NCBI RefSeq assembly: GCF_000325665.1
Contig: NC_019908.1
Location: 2,046,001-2,110,000, forward strand
DNA: 64,000 nucleotides
Source of the DNA: Brachyspira pilosicoli P43/6/78
GTDB taxonomy: Bacteria; Spirochaetota; Brachyspiria; Brachyspirales; Brachyspiraceae
Direction of reading: 5' to 3'
Shown here in pieces: positions 17,805-26,439 of the stretch. Position numbers and translations under genes: made by a program. Numbering within the stretch: position 1 is the first letter of the stretch; every line of letters starts with the position of its first letter. A model generated the notes under the pieces. The model made no database searches. It was not told the DNA's origin and saw only the letters and a program-made list of their open reading frames with translations.

Positions 17805-18839
17805 ATGAGTAAAATAGTAAAGATTGGAAATATACTAATAGGAGGCGGAAATCCTGTTAGCATACAATCTATGACAAATACTGATACTAGAAATGTTAAA
17901 GAAACTGTTAATCAATTAAAATCTCTTGAAGAGGCGGGTGTTGATATTGTAAGGCTTGCTGTACTTGATATGGAAGCAGCTCAAGCTATAAAAGAGATAA
18001 AAAAACAAACTAAACTTCCTTTAATAGCGGATATACATTTTGATTATAGGCTTGCTCTAGAGAGTATGAAAAGCGGTATTGATGCTTTGAGGCTTAATCC
18101 TGGTAATATAAAAGATAAAGATAAGGTAAAAGAGGTGATAAAAGAGGCAAAGCAAAGAGATTTAACTATAAGAGTTGGTGTTAATGGCGGAAGCTTGGAT
18201 AGGGCTATATATAAAGAAGTAAATGCTCAAAATATGGTAAAAAGTGCTTCTGAGCATATAAAACTAATGGAAGACTTAAACTTTACAAATATAAAAGTAT
18301 CATTAAAAGCATCTGATATCAAAACAACAATAGAGGCAAATACATTATTTAGAGAGAAATTTGATTATCCTATACATTTAGGTGTTACGGAGGCGGGTAC
18401 ATTAAGAAGTTCTTTAATTAAAAGTACTAGTGCTTTATCGTATTTACTTATGCAAGGAATAGGGGACACTATAAGATATTCTATTACAGGGGACCCTGTT
18501 GAAGAAGTAATGGCAGGAAAGATGCTTCTTAAGTTTTTGGGTTTAAGAAAAGAGCCTACTGTTGAGATAATATCATGTCCTACTTGCGGAAGATGTCAGG
18601 TGAATGTTGAGGAGGTTGCTAGCTTTATAGAAAAGCATGTACAAAATATAAAGAAAAATATCACTATTGCTATAATGGGCTGTGTGGTTAATGGACCTGG
18701 AGAGGCTAAGCATGCAGATTTTGGCGTGGCAGGAAGTGCAGACGGAAACTTTATATATTTTGAAAAAGATAATGAGCCTATAAAGGTATCAAAAGAAAAT
18801 ATTATAAGTTTTATCACAAAGAAGATAGAAGAGTTTTAG
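17805..18839 (+). CDS. ispG: 4-hydroxy-3-methylbut-2-en-1-yl diphosphate synthase
   Basis: 344 aa. Penultimate enzyme of the MEP isoprenoid pathway; converts MEcPP to HMBPP using a [4Fe-4S] cluster. The TIM-barrel start VSIQSMTNTDT is at the N-terminus. Cluster cysteines are C258 and C261 (SCPTCGRC) and C293 (MGCVVNGPGEAKHADFG). Three ATGs lie close together (17793, 17802, 17805); GAGG at 17795-17798 is properly spaced only for 17805, giving MSKIVKIGN. It is a single gene behind its own promoter. Confidence 0.96.
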   Translation: MSKIVKIGNILIGGGNPVSIQSMTNTDTRNVKETVNQLKSLEEAGVDIVRLAVLDMEAAQAIKEIKKQTKLPLIADIHFDYRLALESMKSGIDALRLNPGNIKDKDKVKEVIKEAKQRDLTIRVGVNGGSLDRAIYKEVNAQNMVKSASEHIKLMEDLNFTNIKVSLKASDIKTTIEANTLFREKFDYPIHLGVTEAGTLRSSLIKSTSALSYLLMQGIGDTIRYSITGDPVEEVMAGKMLLKFLGLRKEPTVEIISCPTCGRCQVNVEEVASFIEKHVQNIKKNITIAIMGCVVNGPGEAKHADFGVAGSADGNFIYFEKDNEPIKVSKENIISFITKKIEEF

Positions 18840-18869
18840 TATGTAATTATATTTTGTCATATAATTTTT

Positions 18870-18960
18870 ATTTTATTCAACTTTTTCATGCCTTCGCTTT
18901 GCGGACTTCGTCAAAGTTTTTACCCTACAAGCTCGCTTCGCAGGTGGCAAAGCCCTGCAA
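18870..18960 (-). repeat. GC-rich intergenic mosaic repeat, type A, inverted copy
   Basis: Read on the minus strand it runs GGGCTTTGCCACCTGCGAAG ... AAAAACTTTGACGAAGTCC ... GAAAAAGTTGAATAAA, matching pieces of the copies at 936-1018 and 55762-55855. It joins the head module of the long copies to the tail module of the short ones, which shows the family is mosaic. Confidence 0.7.
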
Positions 18961-19064
18961 TAATTAAAATAAAAAATTTAGTTTTTGACAAAACATGGTT
19001 GTTTAACTATATTATAATTTAATAAGTTTATTAATAAGAATAATTATTTTAGAGAGAAGATTTT

Positions 19065-20078
19065 ATGACATCAAAGAAAAAATATTATCTATTAATTTTA
19101 GTTGTAGTAGCGGCATTAATTGCTACAATTTTTGTTTATAAAAATAAAGAAAAGTATATATCTACAACAATAGCGATAAGCGATACTATATTAAACATCA
19201 CAGCTCAAACTACAGAAAAGAAAATGTATGATTTAGTTGCTTCTATAACGAATGAAATTAACAGAATGGATAATATATTAAATCCGTATAATACAAATAG
19301 TGAAATAGCAATTATAAATAAAAAAAGTTTAGAAAATAAAGAAGATGTTCTAAGAATAGAAGTTTCTGAAGATATGGCACATTTATTTGAAACAGGATTA
19401 AGATATTCTAAGATAAATCCTTCTTTTGATATAAGTGTGAGGCCGTTAATTGAGCTTTGGGGATTTGGTGTTAAAGAAAATCAAACTGTTCCAAAGAGAG
19501 AAGAGATTGAAAGTGCATTAAAGAAAATAGATTATTCAAAGGTAAGCATTATTACAAACAATGGAAAAAAGTTTATAGAGCTTAGGGATAATTTAACTTT
19601 TGATTTTGGCTCTTATGGAAAGGGTTATATTGTTACTAAACTTATAGATGTGTTTAAAAATTATAATATAAAAAACTATTTAATAGATTACGGCGGAGAC
19701 ACTTATGCTAATGGTGTAAACTCTAAAGGTAATCCTTGGGTGATAGCAATAAGAAATCCTAGAAACGATGAAGATGGATATTTAGGTTTAATACAAGCTA
19801 CAAATTATACTATAGTAACAAGCGGAGATTATGAGAGATTTTTTACAGAAAACGGCACTAATTATCATCATATAATAGATGCAAAAATAGGTTATCCAAC
19901 TTATAATGCAATGTCAGCTACTATTGTACACACCAATGCAGAAGAGGCTGATGCTTTATCTACAACAGCTTTTCTTATGGGCACTAATTTTTTCACTAAT
20001 GAGAATTATAATTATAGAGAAGCTTATATAGTTGATTCTAATGGAGACTTATATATAGCAACGAACGAGAGTTTTTGA
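19065..20078 (+). CDS. apbE: FAD:protein FMN transferase
   Basis: 337 aa. Moves FMN from FAD onto a Ser/Thr of target redox proteins in the periplasm. An N-terminal membrane segment (about 8-24) without a lipobox Cys suggests an anchored protein. ApbE motifs: EINRMDNILNPYN, DFGSYGKGYIV, NYLIDYGGDTYANG, the metal-binding HHIIDAKIGYP and the late TTAFLMG. No Rnf or Nqr target is in the window. It is separated from the next gene by a long repeat copy. Confidence 0.92.
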   Translation: MTSKKKYYLLILVVVAALIATIFVYKNKEKYISTTIAISDTILNITAQTTEKKMYDLVASITNEINRMDNILNPYNTNSEIAIINKKSLENKEDVLRIEVSEDMAHLFETGLRYSKINPSFDISVRPLIELWGFGVKENQTVPKREEIESALKKIDYSKVSIITNNGKKFIELRDNLTFDFGSYGKGYIVTKLIDVFKNYNIKNYLIDYGGDTYANGVNSKGNPWVIAIRNPRNDEDGYLGLIQATNYTIVTSGDYERFFTENGTNYHHIIDAKIGYPTYNAMSATIVHTNAEEADALSTTAFLMGTNFFTNENYNYREAYIVDSNGDLYIATNESF

Positions 20079-20116
20079 TAATTTTGTTATATATTAAAAA
20101 TTTTTGAGTTTATTAT

Positions 20117-20404
20117 TTGTGGTGGCTTTGCCCCCTGCGAAGTGTGCCCTTAGGGTACACGCCCCCAGTTCTTTTGCCGACGCTCTGCGTGCCTGCGGCA
20201 AGGCACCTACTCGGTATTGGTATAAAAGAACATTATATCCTTCGGATACGCTTCGCGAAGAACTGCATTTTTATTATAAATTTTATAATTTAATTGTACA
20301 TTAAAATGCCCTCCCCCGCACGCCTAAGAGGTTATAATTAAAGCAAAGTATTACCGTGCGGAAAGGTGGTACAGCTCGTACGCGGGAAAAAGTTGAATAA
20401 AATA
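20117..20404 (+). repeat. Long GC-rich intergenic repeat, copy 2
   Basis: About 288 bp, the partner of 6221-6508 with the same order of landmarks and same relative length. Differences are scattered substitutions rather than rearrangements, and its AT-rich middle is also conserved, so the whole unit was copied. It lies between two plus-strand genes. A 66-codon frame across it is not convincing. Confidence 0.85.
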
Positions 20405-20519
20405 AAAACTTATATAATGAAATATAATTATTAGTTTATTAAACCATTTGACTATATTCAAATTTTTAGAGTTTTAATTTATAATTGAACATATAGCTTT
20501 TTTATTATAAAAACATATT

Positions 20520-21437
20520 ATGAAAGATTTTTTAGGTAAATTAAAAACTATAATAGTTAAAAAGAAAGATACTATATTCGCAGTAATAGTTTCATTTATA
20601 CTTCATATATTTGTATTGAGTTTGGTAAATACTTATATAATGGAATCTTTGTTTGCGTATAATGATAAATTAGAAAAACTATTAGAAGAAGAAAAGAATA
20701 AAAAAGATGATTATATGTTTTTGGTAGAGACTCCAGATGTAGAAGAAGAGGAAAATAATGAAGATACACCATTTGCTTCAGATAAGTCATTAGTATCAAG
20801 AGGACAGATAGATGTAAAACCTTCAAAAGTATTTTCAGATGCTTCTGTGTTTTCTTTTTTGGGTGACGGTGCCAATAGTCCAATAGTTGAAAGACGCGAT
20901 AATATAAATCCAAACAATAATAACAATTTACAAAAGCAAAAAGATTTAGGTAATGATATAAGCAGGGAAGATGTAGTTCCTTATAAGCCAAAAAATCCAG
21001 GTCTTAAAGGAGATACAAAAATACCAGCATCATTTGAAGACGGAGCAGATAGGGCGGTAGTTTTATCTAGTGAAACAGGAAGCATACAGCTTGGTACAAA
21101 GGCACAGGAATATTTTTGGTATTTTTACACTTTAGTTGGCTCTATAAGAGATTCTTGGTATTTAACTATTCCTAATCAGGCACATTTTTTGGGTCTTTTA
21201 AGAAGTGATGAGGTAGAGGTGCTTATATCTATAGATTTAGACGGAAATATTATTTTTGAGAAATTCTTAAGCAATTCAAAATTAGGTCAAAGCAGTTTGG
21301 ATAATTCATGCTCAAAGGCTATAGAATATGCCAAAAAGTTAAAGCCTCCTCCACAAGGTTTGGTTCGAGATTATGCAGAAAATGGCAAAATATATATACC
21401 TTTTAAGTTCATATATCAAAATTTCAGCAGAGAGTGA
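20520..21437 (+). CDS. TonB/TolA-like periplasmic protein
   Basis: 305 aa. A single N-terminal membrane anchor (about residues 17-40), an acidic Glu/Lys stretch, and a long low-complexity linker with an Asn run. The C-terminal domain (from about 205) contains VEVLISIDLDGNIIFEKFL and SLDNSCSKAIEYAKKLKPPP, resembling the TonB C-terminal fold. It would transmit inner-membrane energy to an outer-membrane partner. No ExbB/ExbD is in the window. The call rests on architecture. Confidence 0.7.
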   Translation: MKDFLGKLKTIIVKKKDTIFAVIVSFILHIFVLSLVNTYIMESLFAYNDKLEKLLEEEKNKKDDYMFLVETPDVEEEENNEDTPFASDKSLVSRGQIDVKPSKVFSDASVFSFLGDGANSPIVERRDNINPNNNNNLQKQKDLGNDISREDVVPYKPKNPGLKGDTKIPASFEDGADRAVVLSSETGSIQLGTKAQEYFWYFYTLVGSIRDSWYLTIPNQAHFLGLLRSDEVEVLISIDLDGNIIFEKFLSNSKLGQSSLDNSCSKAIEYAKKLKPPPQGLVRDYAENGKIYIPFKFIYQNFSRE

Positions 21438-21521
21438 TAATTTTTTTAAAATTTATTTCTAAATAAATATTTATATTGTTTTAATATTTAGTATGTAAAA
21501 CATAATTAGTATTACTTTCTT

Positions 21522-21645
21522 AACTTGCACTTTTTGGTTCTTTTGACGAAGTACGCACCGCAACCGAAGGAAGTGCCTGCGACCGTAAGAAGTACCTGTG
21601 GGTATGGGTGCGAGCGGCGGGAAAAAGAACAACAAAAAAATTGAA
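21522..21645 (+). repeat. GC-rich intergenic mosaic repeat, type B
   Basis: Begins TTGCACTTTTTGGTTCTTTT and ends CGGGAAAAAGAACAACAAAAAA, the same two ends as the short copy at 55531-55590, which lacks the 60-bp middle. The middle carries TGACGAAGT and CGCACCG, shared with type A, and several tandem-like GAAG(T/A)(A/G)CCTG units. Confidence 0.7.
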
Positions 21646-21650
21646 TTTTA

Positions 21651-21862
21651 CTTACGTACCCCACCCTTTAGTATTGATAACTCATTTTTATTTAAATGTT
21701 TAATTACATTCAAAGGTTTAAATTATATTTTTGCCCCCGCCCAAGTTTTAATTAGATTTAAAATACACTAAACGCACGGTTAATACGTTTTAATATATAA
21801 TAAAATGAGAATTATAAATTTGTTATAATTATAAAATTTACTCTGCGTGCGGTAGGTAGATA
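21651..21862. repeat. Second intergenic element with CGCACG/CGTGCG arms
   Basis: An AT-rich stretch with unusual GC islands: TACCCCACCC (21657 on), GCCCCCGCCC (about 21732), ACGCACGG (about 21773) and TGCGTGCGG (about 21845). The last two form an inverted repeat that also occurs inside the long repeat copies (CCGCACG/CGTGCGG). No reading frame fits. It may be an extension of the mosaic family. Confidence 0.4.
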
Positions 21863-21877
21863 ATAACTTTTATATTA

Positions 21878-22402
21878 TTATTCTACAACTCCAATATAAG
21901 GTAAGTTTCTATATTTCTGTGCATAGTCAATGCCGTATCCTACAACAAACTCATCTTCTATATCAAAACCATTATAATCAATTTTTATATCAACTTTTCT
22001 TCTTGAAGGCTTATTAAGAAGTGTACATATTTTAAGCGAAGCAACATTTCTAGTTTGTAATATTTCGCAAATTTTCTCTAAAGTGTATCCTGTGTCAATA
22101 ATATCTTCTACTATAATAACATCTTTGCCTGTTAAAGGTATATCAACATCTTTAAGTATTTTAATTTCAGAGCCTATCTTCTCATTTCCATAACTAGATA
22201 CTATCATAAAATCAACCTCTATATTAGTATCAATTTCTCTTGCTAAATCTGCAATAAATACAAAAGAACCCTTAAGAAGCCCTATTAAACAAGGAGTTTT
22301 ATCTTTATAATCATTGTTTATTTTTTGTGCTAATTCTTTAACTTTTTTATTTATATTCTCTTCAGATATAAGTATCTTTGATATATTCTCATCTTTTCTC
22401 AT
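21878..22402 (-). CDS. hpt: Hypoxanthine phosphoribosyltransferase
   Basis: 174 aa, usual size. Purine salvage: joins hypoxanthine or guanine to PRPP. The PRPP-binding motif VIIVEDIIDTGYTL is at residues 95-108, and GLLKGSFVF and DFMIVSSYG are also family features. AAGGAA lies about 10 nt before the ATG. It stands alone, downstream of the etf operon terminator and upstream of repeat DNA. Confidence 0.95.
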   Translation of the reverse strand: MRKDENISKILISEENINKKVKELAQKINNDYKDKTPCLIGLLKGSFVFIADLAREIDTNIEVDFMIVSSYGNEKIGSEIKILKDVDIPLTGKDVIIVEDIIDTGYTLEKICEILQTRNVASLKICTLLNKPSRRKVDIKIDYNGFDIEDEFVVGYGIDYAQKYRNLPYIGVVE

Positions 22403-22555
22403 AAATTATTCCTTAAAATCTTTTATTAATAATTTTGTGTTATATATTATCGTATATAGATAATAATTAAATTAAAAATATATTATAACATATTAATTAT
22501 AATTTTTTATAGTATGTATATGAAGTTTTAATAAAAATTGAAATTAATTATATTA

Positions 22556-22600
22556 TTAAAAATAGCCAATAGATAAAAAAGTTTATTCTATCTATTGGCT
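22556..22600 (-). terminator. Intrinsic terminator after etfA
   Basis: A perfect 12-bp stem, AGCCAATAGATA (22564-22575) against TATCTATTGGCT (22589-22600). It is followed on the minus strand by a run of Us (plus-strand As at 22558-22562). Confidence 0.85.
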
Positions 22601-22630
22601 TTGTTTTTTTAATTAAAAGTTTAAGTTGAA

Positions 22631-23650
22631 TTAATTAGCTTTTTTAGCCTCTATTGCTTTAGCTAACTCTTCAGCTAATAGAGGAAGTACTTTGTTTACA
22701 TCACCTACTATACCCAAATCAGCGATTCCAAACATAGGAGCATCTTTATCTTTGTTTATAGCAATAATATATTCAGATTCTTCCATACCAGCCATATGCT
22801 GAATAGCACCAGATATACCGCAAGCGAAATATATATTAGGTCTTACTGTTTTACCTGTTTGACCTACTTGTCTAGATTGCTCTATAAATCCAGCATCTAC
22901 AGCAGCCCTTGAAGCAGAAACAGTTGCACCAATTTTAGAAGCTACAGCCTCAAGATTTTTAAAGTTTTCTTTAGAACCTACACCTCTACCACCAGATACC
23001 AATATTTTAGCTTCTGTAATATCAACCTTTTTAGCAGTTTCTTTTACTACATCTAAGATTTTTACTTTTATTTTGGAAGTATCTATTGTTACAGGCAATA
23101 CTTCAATTTCACCTTTCTTTCCTTCTTCTTTAGGAAGTTTTTGCATTACGCCAGGTCTTACAGTAGCCATTTGAGGTCTATGATTAGGACAAACAATAGT
23201 AGCCATTAAGTTTCCGCCGAATGCAGGTCTTGTCATTCCGAAAACTTTTGTCTCATCATCTATTTCTAGTTTTGTACAGTCAGCAGTAAGCCCTGTAGCA
23301 AGTCTTGAAGATACTCTAGGAGCTAAATCTCTTCCCAAAGTAGTTGCACCTAATAATACTATTTCAGGTTTTTTATCATCTATTATTGCTTTTAATGCCT
23401 GAGCATAAGCTTCTGTATCATATTGTTTTAATAGTTCATTATCAACAACTACAACTTTATCAGCACCATACTCAATCAAATTTTGAGCTAAACCTTCTAC
23501 TTTATATCCTATCAAAGCTGCTGTAACAGTTACATTTAATTTAGCTGCAAGTTTTTTTGCCTCTCCTATTAATTCTAAACCTACATTTTGAATTACACAG
23601 TCTCTTTGCTCAGCAAATACTAATATTCCTTTATAATCACTTAAATTCAT
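22631..23650 (-). CDS. etfA: Electron transfer flavoprotein alpha subunit
   Basis: 339 aa. The FAD-binding C-terminal domain is intact: SGGRGVGSKENF, SRAAVDAGFIEQSRQVGQTG, YFACGISGAIQHMAGM and AINKDKDAPMFGIADLGIVGD. With EtfB it passes electrons between acyl-CoA dehydrogenase and NAD(H)/ferredoxin or the membrane. It is the last gene of an acyl-CoA dehydrogenase-etfB-etfA operon, 38 nt after etfB, and is followed by a strong terminator. Confidence 0.96.
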   Translation of the reverse strand: MNLSDYKGILVFAEQRDCVIQNVGLELIGEAKKLAAKLNVTVTAALIGYKVEGLAQNLIEYGADKVVVVDNELLKQYDTEAYAQALKAIIDDKKPEIVLLGATTLGRDLAPRVSSRLATGLTADCTKLEIDDETKVFGMTRPAFGGNLMATIVCPNHRPQMATVRPGVMQKLPKEEGKKGEIEVLPVTIDTSKIKVKILDVVKETAKKVDITEAKILVSGGRGVGSKENFKNLEAVASKIGATVSASRAAVDAGFIEQSRQVGQTGKTVRPNIYFACGISGAIQHMAGMEESEYIIAINKDKDAPMFGIADLGIVGDVNKVLPLLAEELAKAIEAKKAN

Positions 23651-23688
23651 TATCTATCTCCTTTTATAAGGTTCTTTGTTAATTAAAA

Positions 23689-24474
23689 TTAAATAACAAA
23701 TTTTTCTTTTAATTTTTCAATTATGATATTAACAGCTTCTTTTGTATCCACTTCAAATACTTTACCAGCTTGTTTAGCTCCTTTAGTAAATGATTTTTTT
23801 ACTTTTGTAGGAGAGCCAGTAAGACCTATTAAAGAAGGGTCAATTTTTATAGTTTCAGAAGACCAAATTTCAACTTCTTTATCATAAGCTTCAACAATTC
23901 CTTTAACTCTCATGTATCTAGGGCTATTAGCTTCTGATAATACTGTTACTAAAGCTGGTAATTGAACGTTTAGCAAGTAATATCCATCTTCTATTACTCT
24001 TTTTATAGTTAATGATTTATCAGCTTCATTGTATTGAATTTCTTTAGCATAAGAAACTTGAGGTATTTGTAAATGCTCAGCAATTTGAGGACCAACTTGA
24101 GCAGTATCGCCGTCTATAGCTTGTCTTCCCGAAATAATAATATCATATTCTAAAGTTCTTAAAGCAGCAGCTAATGTGTTGGAAGTAGCTAAAGTATCAG
24201 CACCGCCGAATTTTCTATCTGTTATAAGTATAGCTCTGTCAGCTCCCATAGCATAAGCTTCTCTTAATATAGCTTCAGCTTGAGGAGGTCCCATAGTTAC
24301 TACAGTTACATGAGCACCATATTTATCTTTTAATTTTAGAGCCTCTTCTAATCCGCCTTTATCATCAGGGTTCATTATACTAGGAACTCCATCTCTTATT
24401 AATGTACCTTTTACAGGGTCTAGTTTAATTTCAGTTGTATCTGGAACCTGTTTTATACAAACTACTATTTTCAT
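23689..24474 (-). CDS. etfB: Electron transfer flavoprotein beta subunit
   Basis: 261 aa. Begins MKIVVCIKQVPDTTEIKLD, with the family motifs MNPDDKGGLEEALKLKD and ISGRQAIDGDTAQVGPQIAE (AMP/FAD-binding region). Partner of EtfA. It lies between the acyl-CoA dehydrogenase and etfA with short gaps and a good ribosome binding site (GAGGA), as in butyrate-producing operons, where the complex can be bifurcating. Whether this one bifurcates cannot be read here. Confidence 0.96.
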   Translation of the reverse strand: MKIVVCIKQVPDTTEIKLDPVKGTLIRDGVPSIMNPDDKGGLEEALKLKDKYGAHVTVVTMGPPQAEAILREAYAMGADRAILITDRKFGGADTLATSNTLAAALRTLEYDIIISGRQAIDGDTAQVGPQIAEHLQIPQVSYAKEIQYNEADKSLTIKRVIEDGYYLLNVQLPALVTVLSEANSPRYMRVKGIVEAYDKEVEIWSSETIKIDPSLIGLTGSPTKVKKSFTKGAKQAGKVFEVDTKEAVNIIIEKLKEKFVI

Positions 24475-24511
24475 TTCTATTCCTCCATAAATGTTTTATT
24501 TACTAATTGGA

Positions 24512-25657
24512 TTATTTTAAAAGGTTTCCTGCTATTACCATTCTTTGAACTTCTGATGTACCTTCATAAATTTCTGTGATTTTTGCATCTCTCATCATTC
24601 TTTCAACAGGATATTCTCTAGTATATCCATATCCGCCATGAAGCTGAACGGCTTTAGTTGTAACTTCCATTGCAGTTTCAGAAGCAAATAGCTTAGCTCT
24701 TGCTGCATCTACTGAATATGGAAGATGATTGCTTTCTCTCCAAGCTGCTTTGTAAACTAAAAGTCTAGCAGCTTCTACTTTTACTTCAAGGTTAGCTAAT
24801 TGGAATTGAGTATTTTGGAAATTAGCTATTGTTCTTCCGAACTGTTTTCTTTCTTTTACATAAGCTACAGTTTCATCAAGAGCTCCTTGTGCAATTCCTA
24901 ATGCCTGAGAAGCAATTCCTATTCTTCCTCCGTCAAGAGTCATCATAGCAATTTTAAATCCTTTTCCTAATTCTCCTAATAGGTTTTCTTTAGGTATTCT
25001 TGCATTTTCAAATATTAATTCGCAAGTAGCAGAACCTCTTATACCTAATTTTTTCTCTTTTTTACCAACAGTAAATCCTGGAGTGTCTTTTTCTACTATA
25101 AATGAAGAAATTCCTTTTAAACCTTGTGATTTATCTGTCATAGCAAATATTACATATACATCAGCATATCCAGAATTTGTTATGAAGATTTTAGAACCAT
25201 TAATTACCCATTCCTGAGTAGCTTCATCTAGTACAGCAGTAGTTTGCTGACCTGCAGCATCTGTACCTGCATTTGGCTCTGTAAGTCCGAATGCTCCAAG
25301 CCATTCACCGCTAGCCATTTTAGGAACATATTTTTGTTTTTGAGCGTCTGTACCGAATTGTAATATAGGCCAAGTTCCAAGAGAAGTATGAGCAGAAAGA
25401 ATAACACCAGTAGTACCGCAAACTCTTGATAATTCTTCAACAGCCATAGCGTACATTAAGTTATCTCCGCCAGCTCCGCCATATTCTTTAGGAATAGGTA
25501 TACCCATAAGTCCAATTTCAGCCATTTTCTTAACAGTTTCAACAGGGAATCTCTCTTCCTCGTCAACTTCTGTTGCTAAAGGTTTTACCTCTTTTTCAGC
25601 AAATTCTCTAATCATTTGTCTGAAAAGTTCATGTGTTTTAGACAAATTAAATTCCAT
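24512..25657 (-). CDS. Acyl-CoA dehydrogenase (butyryl-CoA dehydrogenase type)
   Basis: 381 aa. The flavin-binding LTEPNAGTDA, the WVINGSKIFITNSG motif, the RQFGRTIANFQ segment and the C-terminal QLHGGYGYTREYPVERMMRDAKITEIYEGTSE region (quoted in parts in family signatures) are all present; the Glu in IYEGTSE is the catalytic base of short-chain members. It oxidises or, in fermentation with Etf, reduces crotonyl-CoA-type substrates. AGGAGGA precedes the ATG. It is followed by etfB and etfA and preceded by the maoC remnant. Confidence 0.94.
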   Translation of the reverse strand: MEFNLSKTHELFRQMIREFAEKEVKPLATEVDEEERFPVETVKKMAEIGLMGIPIPKEYGGAGGDNLMYAMAVEELSRVCGTTGVILSAHTSLGTWPILQFGTDAQKQKYVPKMASGEWLGAFGLTEPNAGTDAAGQQTTAVLDEATQEWVINGSKIFITNSGYADVYVIFAMTDKSQGLKGISSFIVEKDTPGFTVGKKEKKLGIRGSATCELIFENARIPKENLLGELGKGFKIAMMTLDGGRIGIASQALGIAQGALDETVAYVKERKQFGRTIANFQNTQFQLANLEVKVEAARLLVYKAAWRESNHLPYSVDAARAKLFASETAMEVTTKAVQLHGGYGYTREYPVERMMRDAKITEIYEGTSEVQRMVIAGNLLK

Positions 25658-25710
25658 TCTAGTCCTCCTGATAATTACTTTATCAATTTTTTAATATATA
25701 ATTAATTTTT

Positions 25711-26113
25711 TCATTGTTTCATTACAGTTGCTTTTCCGCTTAAAACTACTTTTCCATCTTGATTAGTACAAGTAGTTGAAAGTATTACTCTGTTTTTTCA
25801 GGGATAAGTTCTATAATTTCAGCAGTAGCTGTAATTGTATCTCCGAAATATACTGGAGCTAAGAATTTTAATTCTTGTCCCATATAAATAGTTCCTTCTC
25901 CTGGAAGTTTTGTTCCTAATACTTCCGATATAAGTTTAGCGGTAAGCATTCCATTAGCTATTCTATGCTTGAACATAGTTTGCTGTGCATGAACTTCGTT
26001 TAAGTGGGCTTAATTTGTGTTAAGTGTAATCCTGTAATATAGAATTCATTGGTTTTAGTTATAGTTTTGGAAACTTCAGCCTTCATTCCAACTTTTAACT
26101 CTTCAAATTTCAT
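25711..26113 (-). pseudogene. MaoC-like (R)-specific enoyl-CoA hydratase, broken by two frame changes
   Basis: ATG 26113 follows a good AGGAGAG site and gives MKFEELKVGMKAEVSKTITK, a typical MaoC/PhaJ start. The frame ends at a stop near 26000. The next part (AHLNEVHAQQTMFKHRIANGML...FGDTITATAEIIELIPEK) is in another frame, and the end (RVILSTTCTNQDGKVVLSGK..., stop 25711-25713) in a third. The second break lies at a run of six Ts (25793-25798), where one more base restores the frame. The first lies around 26008-26026, where the TGDxNP region also looks altered. It would hydrate enoyl-CoA in the same pathway as the dehydrogenase. Real decay and sequence error are both possible. Confidence 0.85.
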
Positions 26114-26183
26114 AATAATCTCTCCTAATTATTTTTTATTTTTTAAAAAATATCTTATTAGTGTAAAATATAAATTAAAGATT

Positions 26184-26226
26184 AAAAAAAATATTGGCCA
26201 AAAATACTTTTACATATTTTGCCAAT
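26184..26226 (-). terminator. Intrinsic terminator inside the leader of maoC-bcd-etf
   Basis: On the minus strand ATTGGC (26221-26226) pairs with GCCAAT (26193-26198). The stem extends imperfectly through AAAATA/TATTTTT and is followed by eight Us (As at 26184-26191). It ends about 70 nt before the maoC ATG and no minus-strand gene lies upstream, so it must act on an RNA that begins within this spacer. Confidence 0.75.
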
Positions 26227-26439
26227 ACGATTTAATGTTTTATATCATACAACAACAAATCTAATAAGTATAATACAAATTATAACTATTGTTTATATAT
26301 TCCATATATTAGTATAAGATTTTATAAAACTTGTTCTTTATTAAGAGCAAGAACTTTAAATACTATACTTAATTTGTCTTATGCTTAATTTGTTATACTA
26401 GTAAGAGAACATCTTTTAAAAAATAATTAAATTAACTAT
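26184..26439 (-). ncRNA. Candidate structured leader (attenuator or riboswitch-like) or independent small RNA
   Basis: Bounded by the minus-strand promoter at 26446-26474 and the terminator at 26184-26226, giving about 255 nt. Inside, TAGTATAA and TTATACTA (8-bp complement) enclose a 9-bp hairpin, CTTGCTCTT with AAGAACAAG (26330-26351), followed by UUUUA. Near-repeats of CAAATTAAG flank it. No known riboswitch class is recognised. Either it controls read-through into the acyl-CoA dehydrogenase/etf operon or it is a free RNA. Confidence 0.5.

Noticed and set aside
20104-20304. 66-codon frame with a VALPPAK segment, similar to one at 55327-55512
   Set aside because: The similarity is just the shared repeat DNA read in the same frame; the frames diverge and end at random, with no SD.
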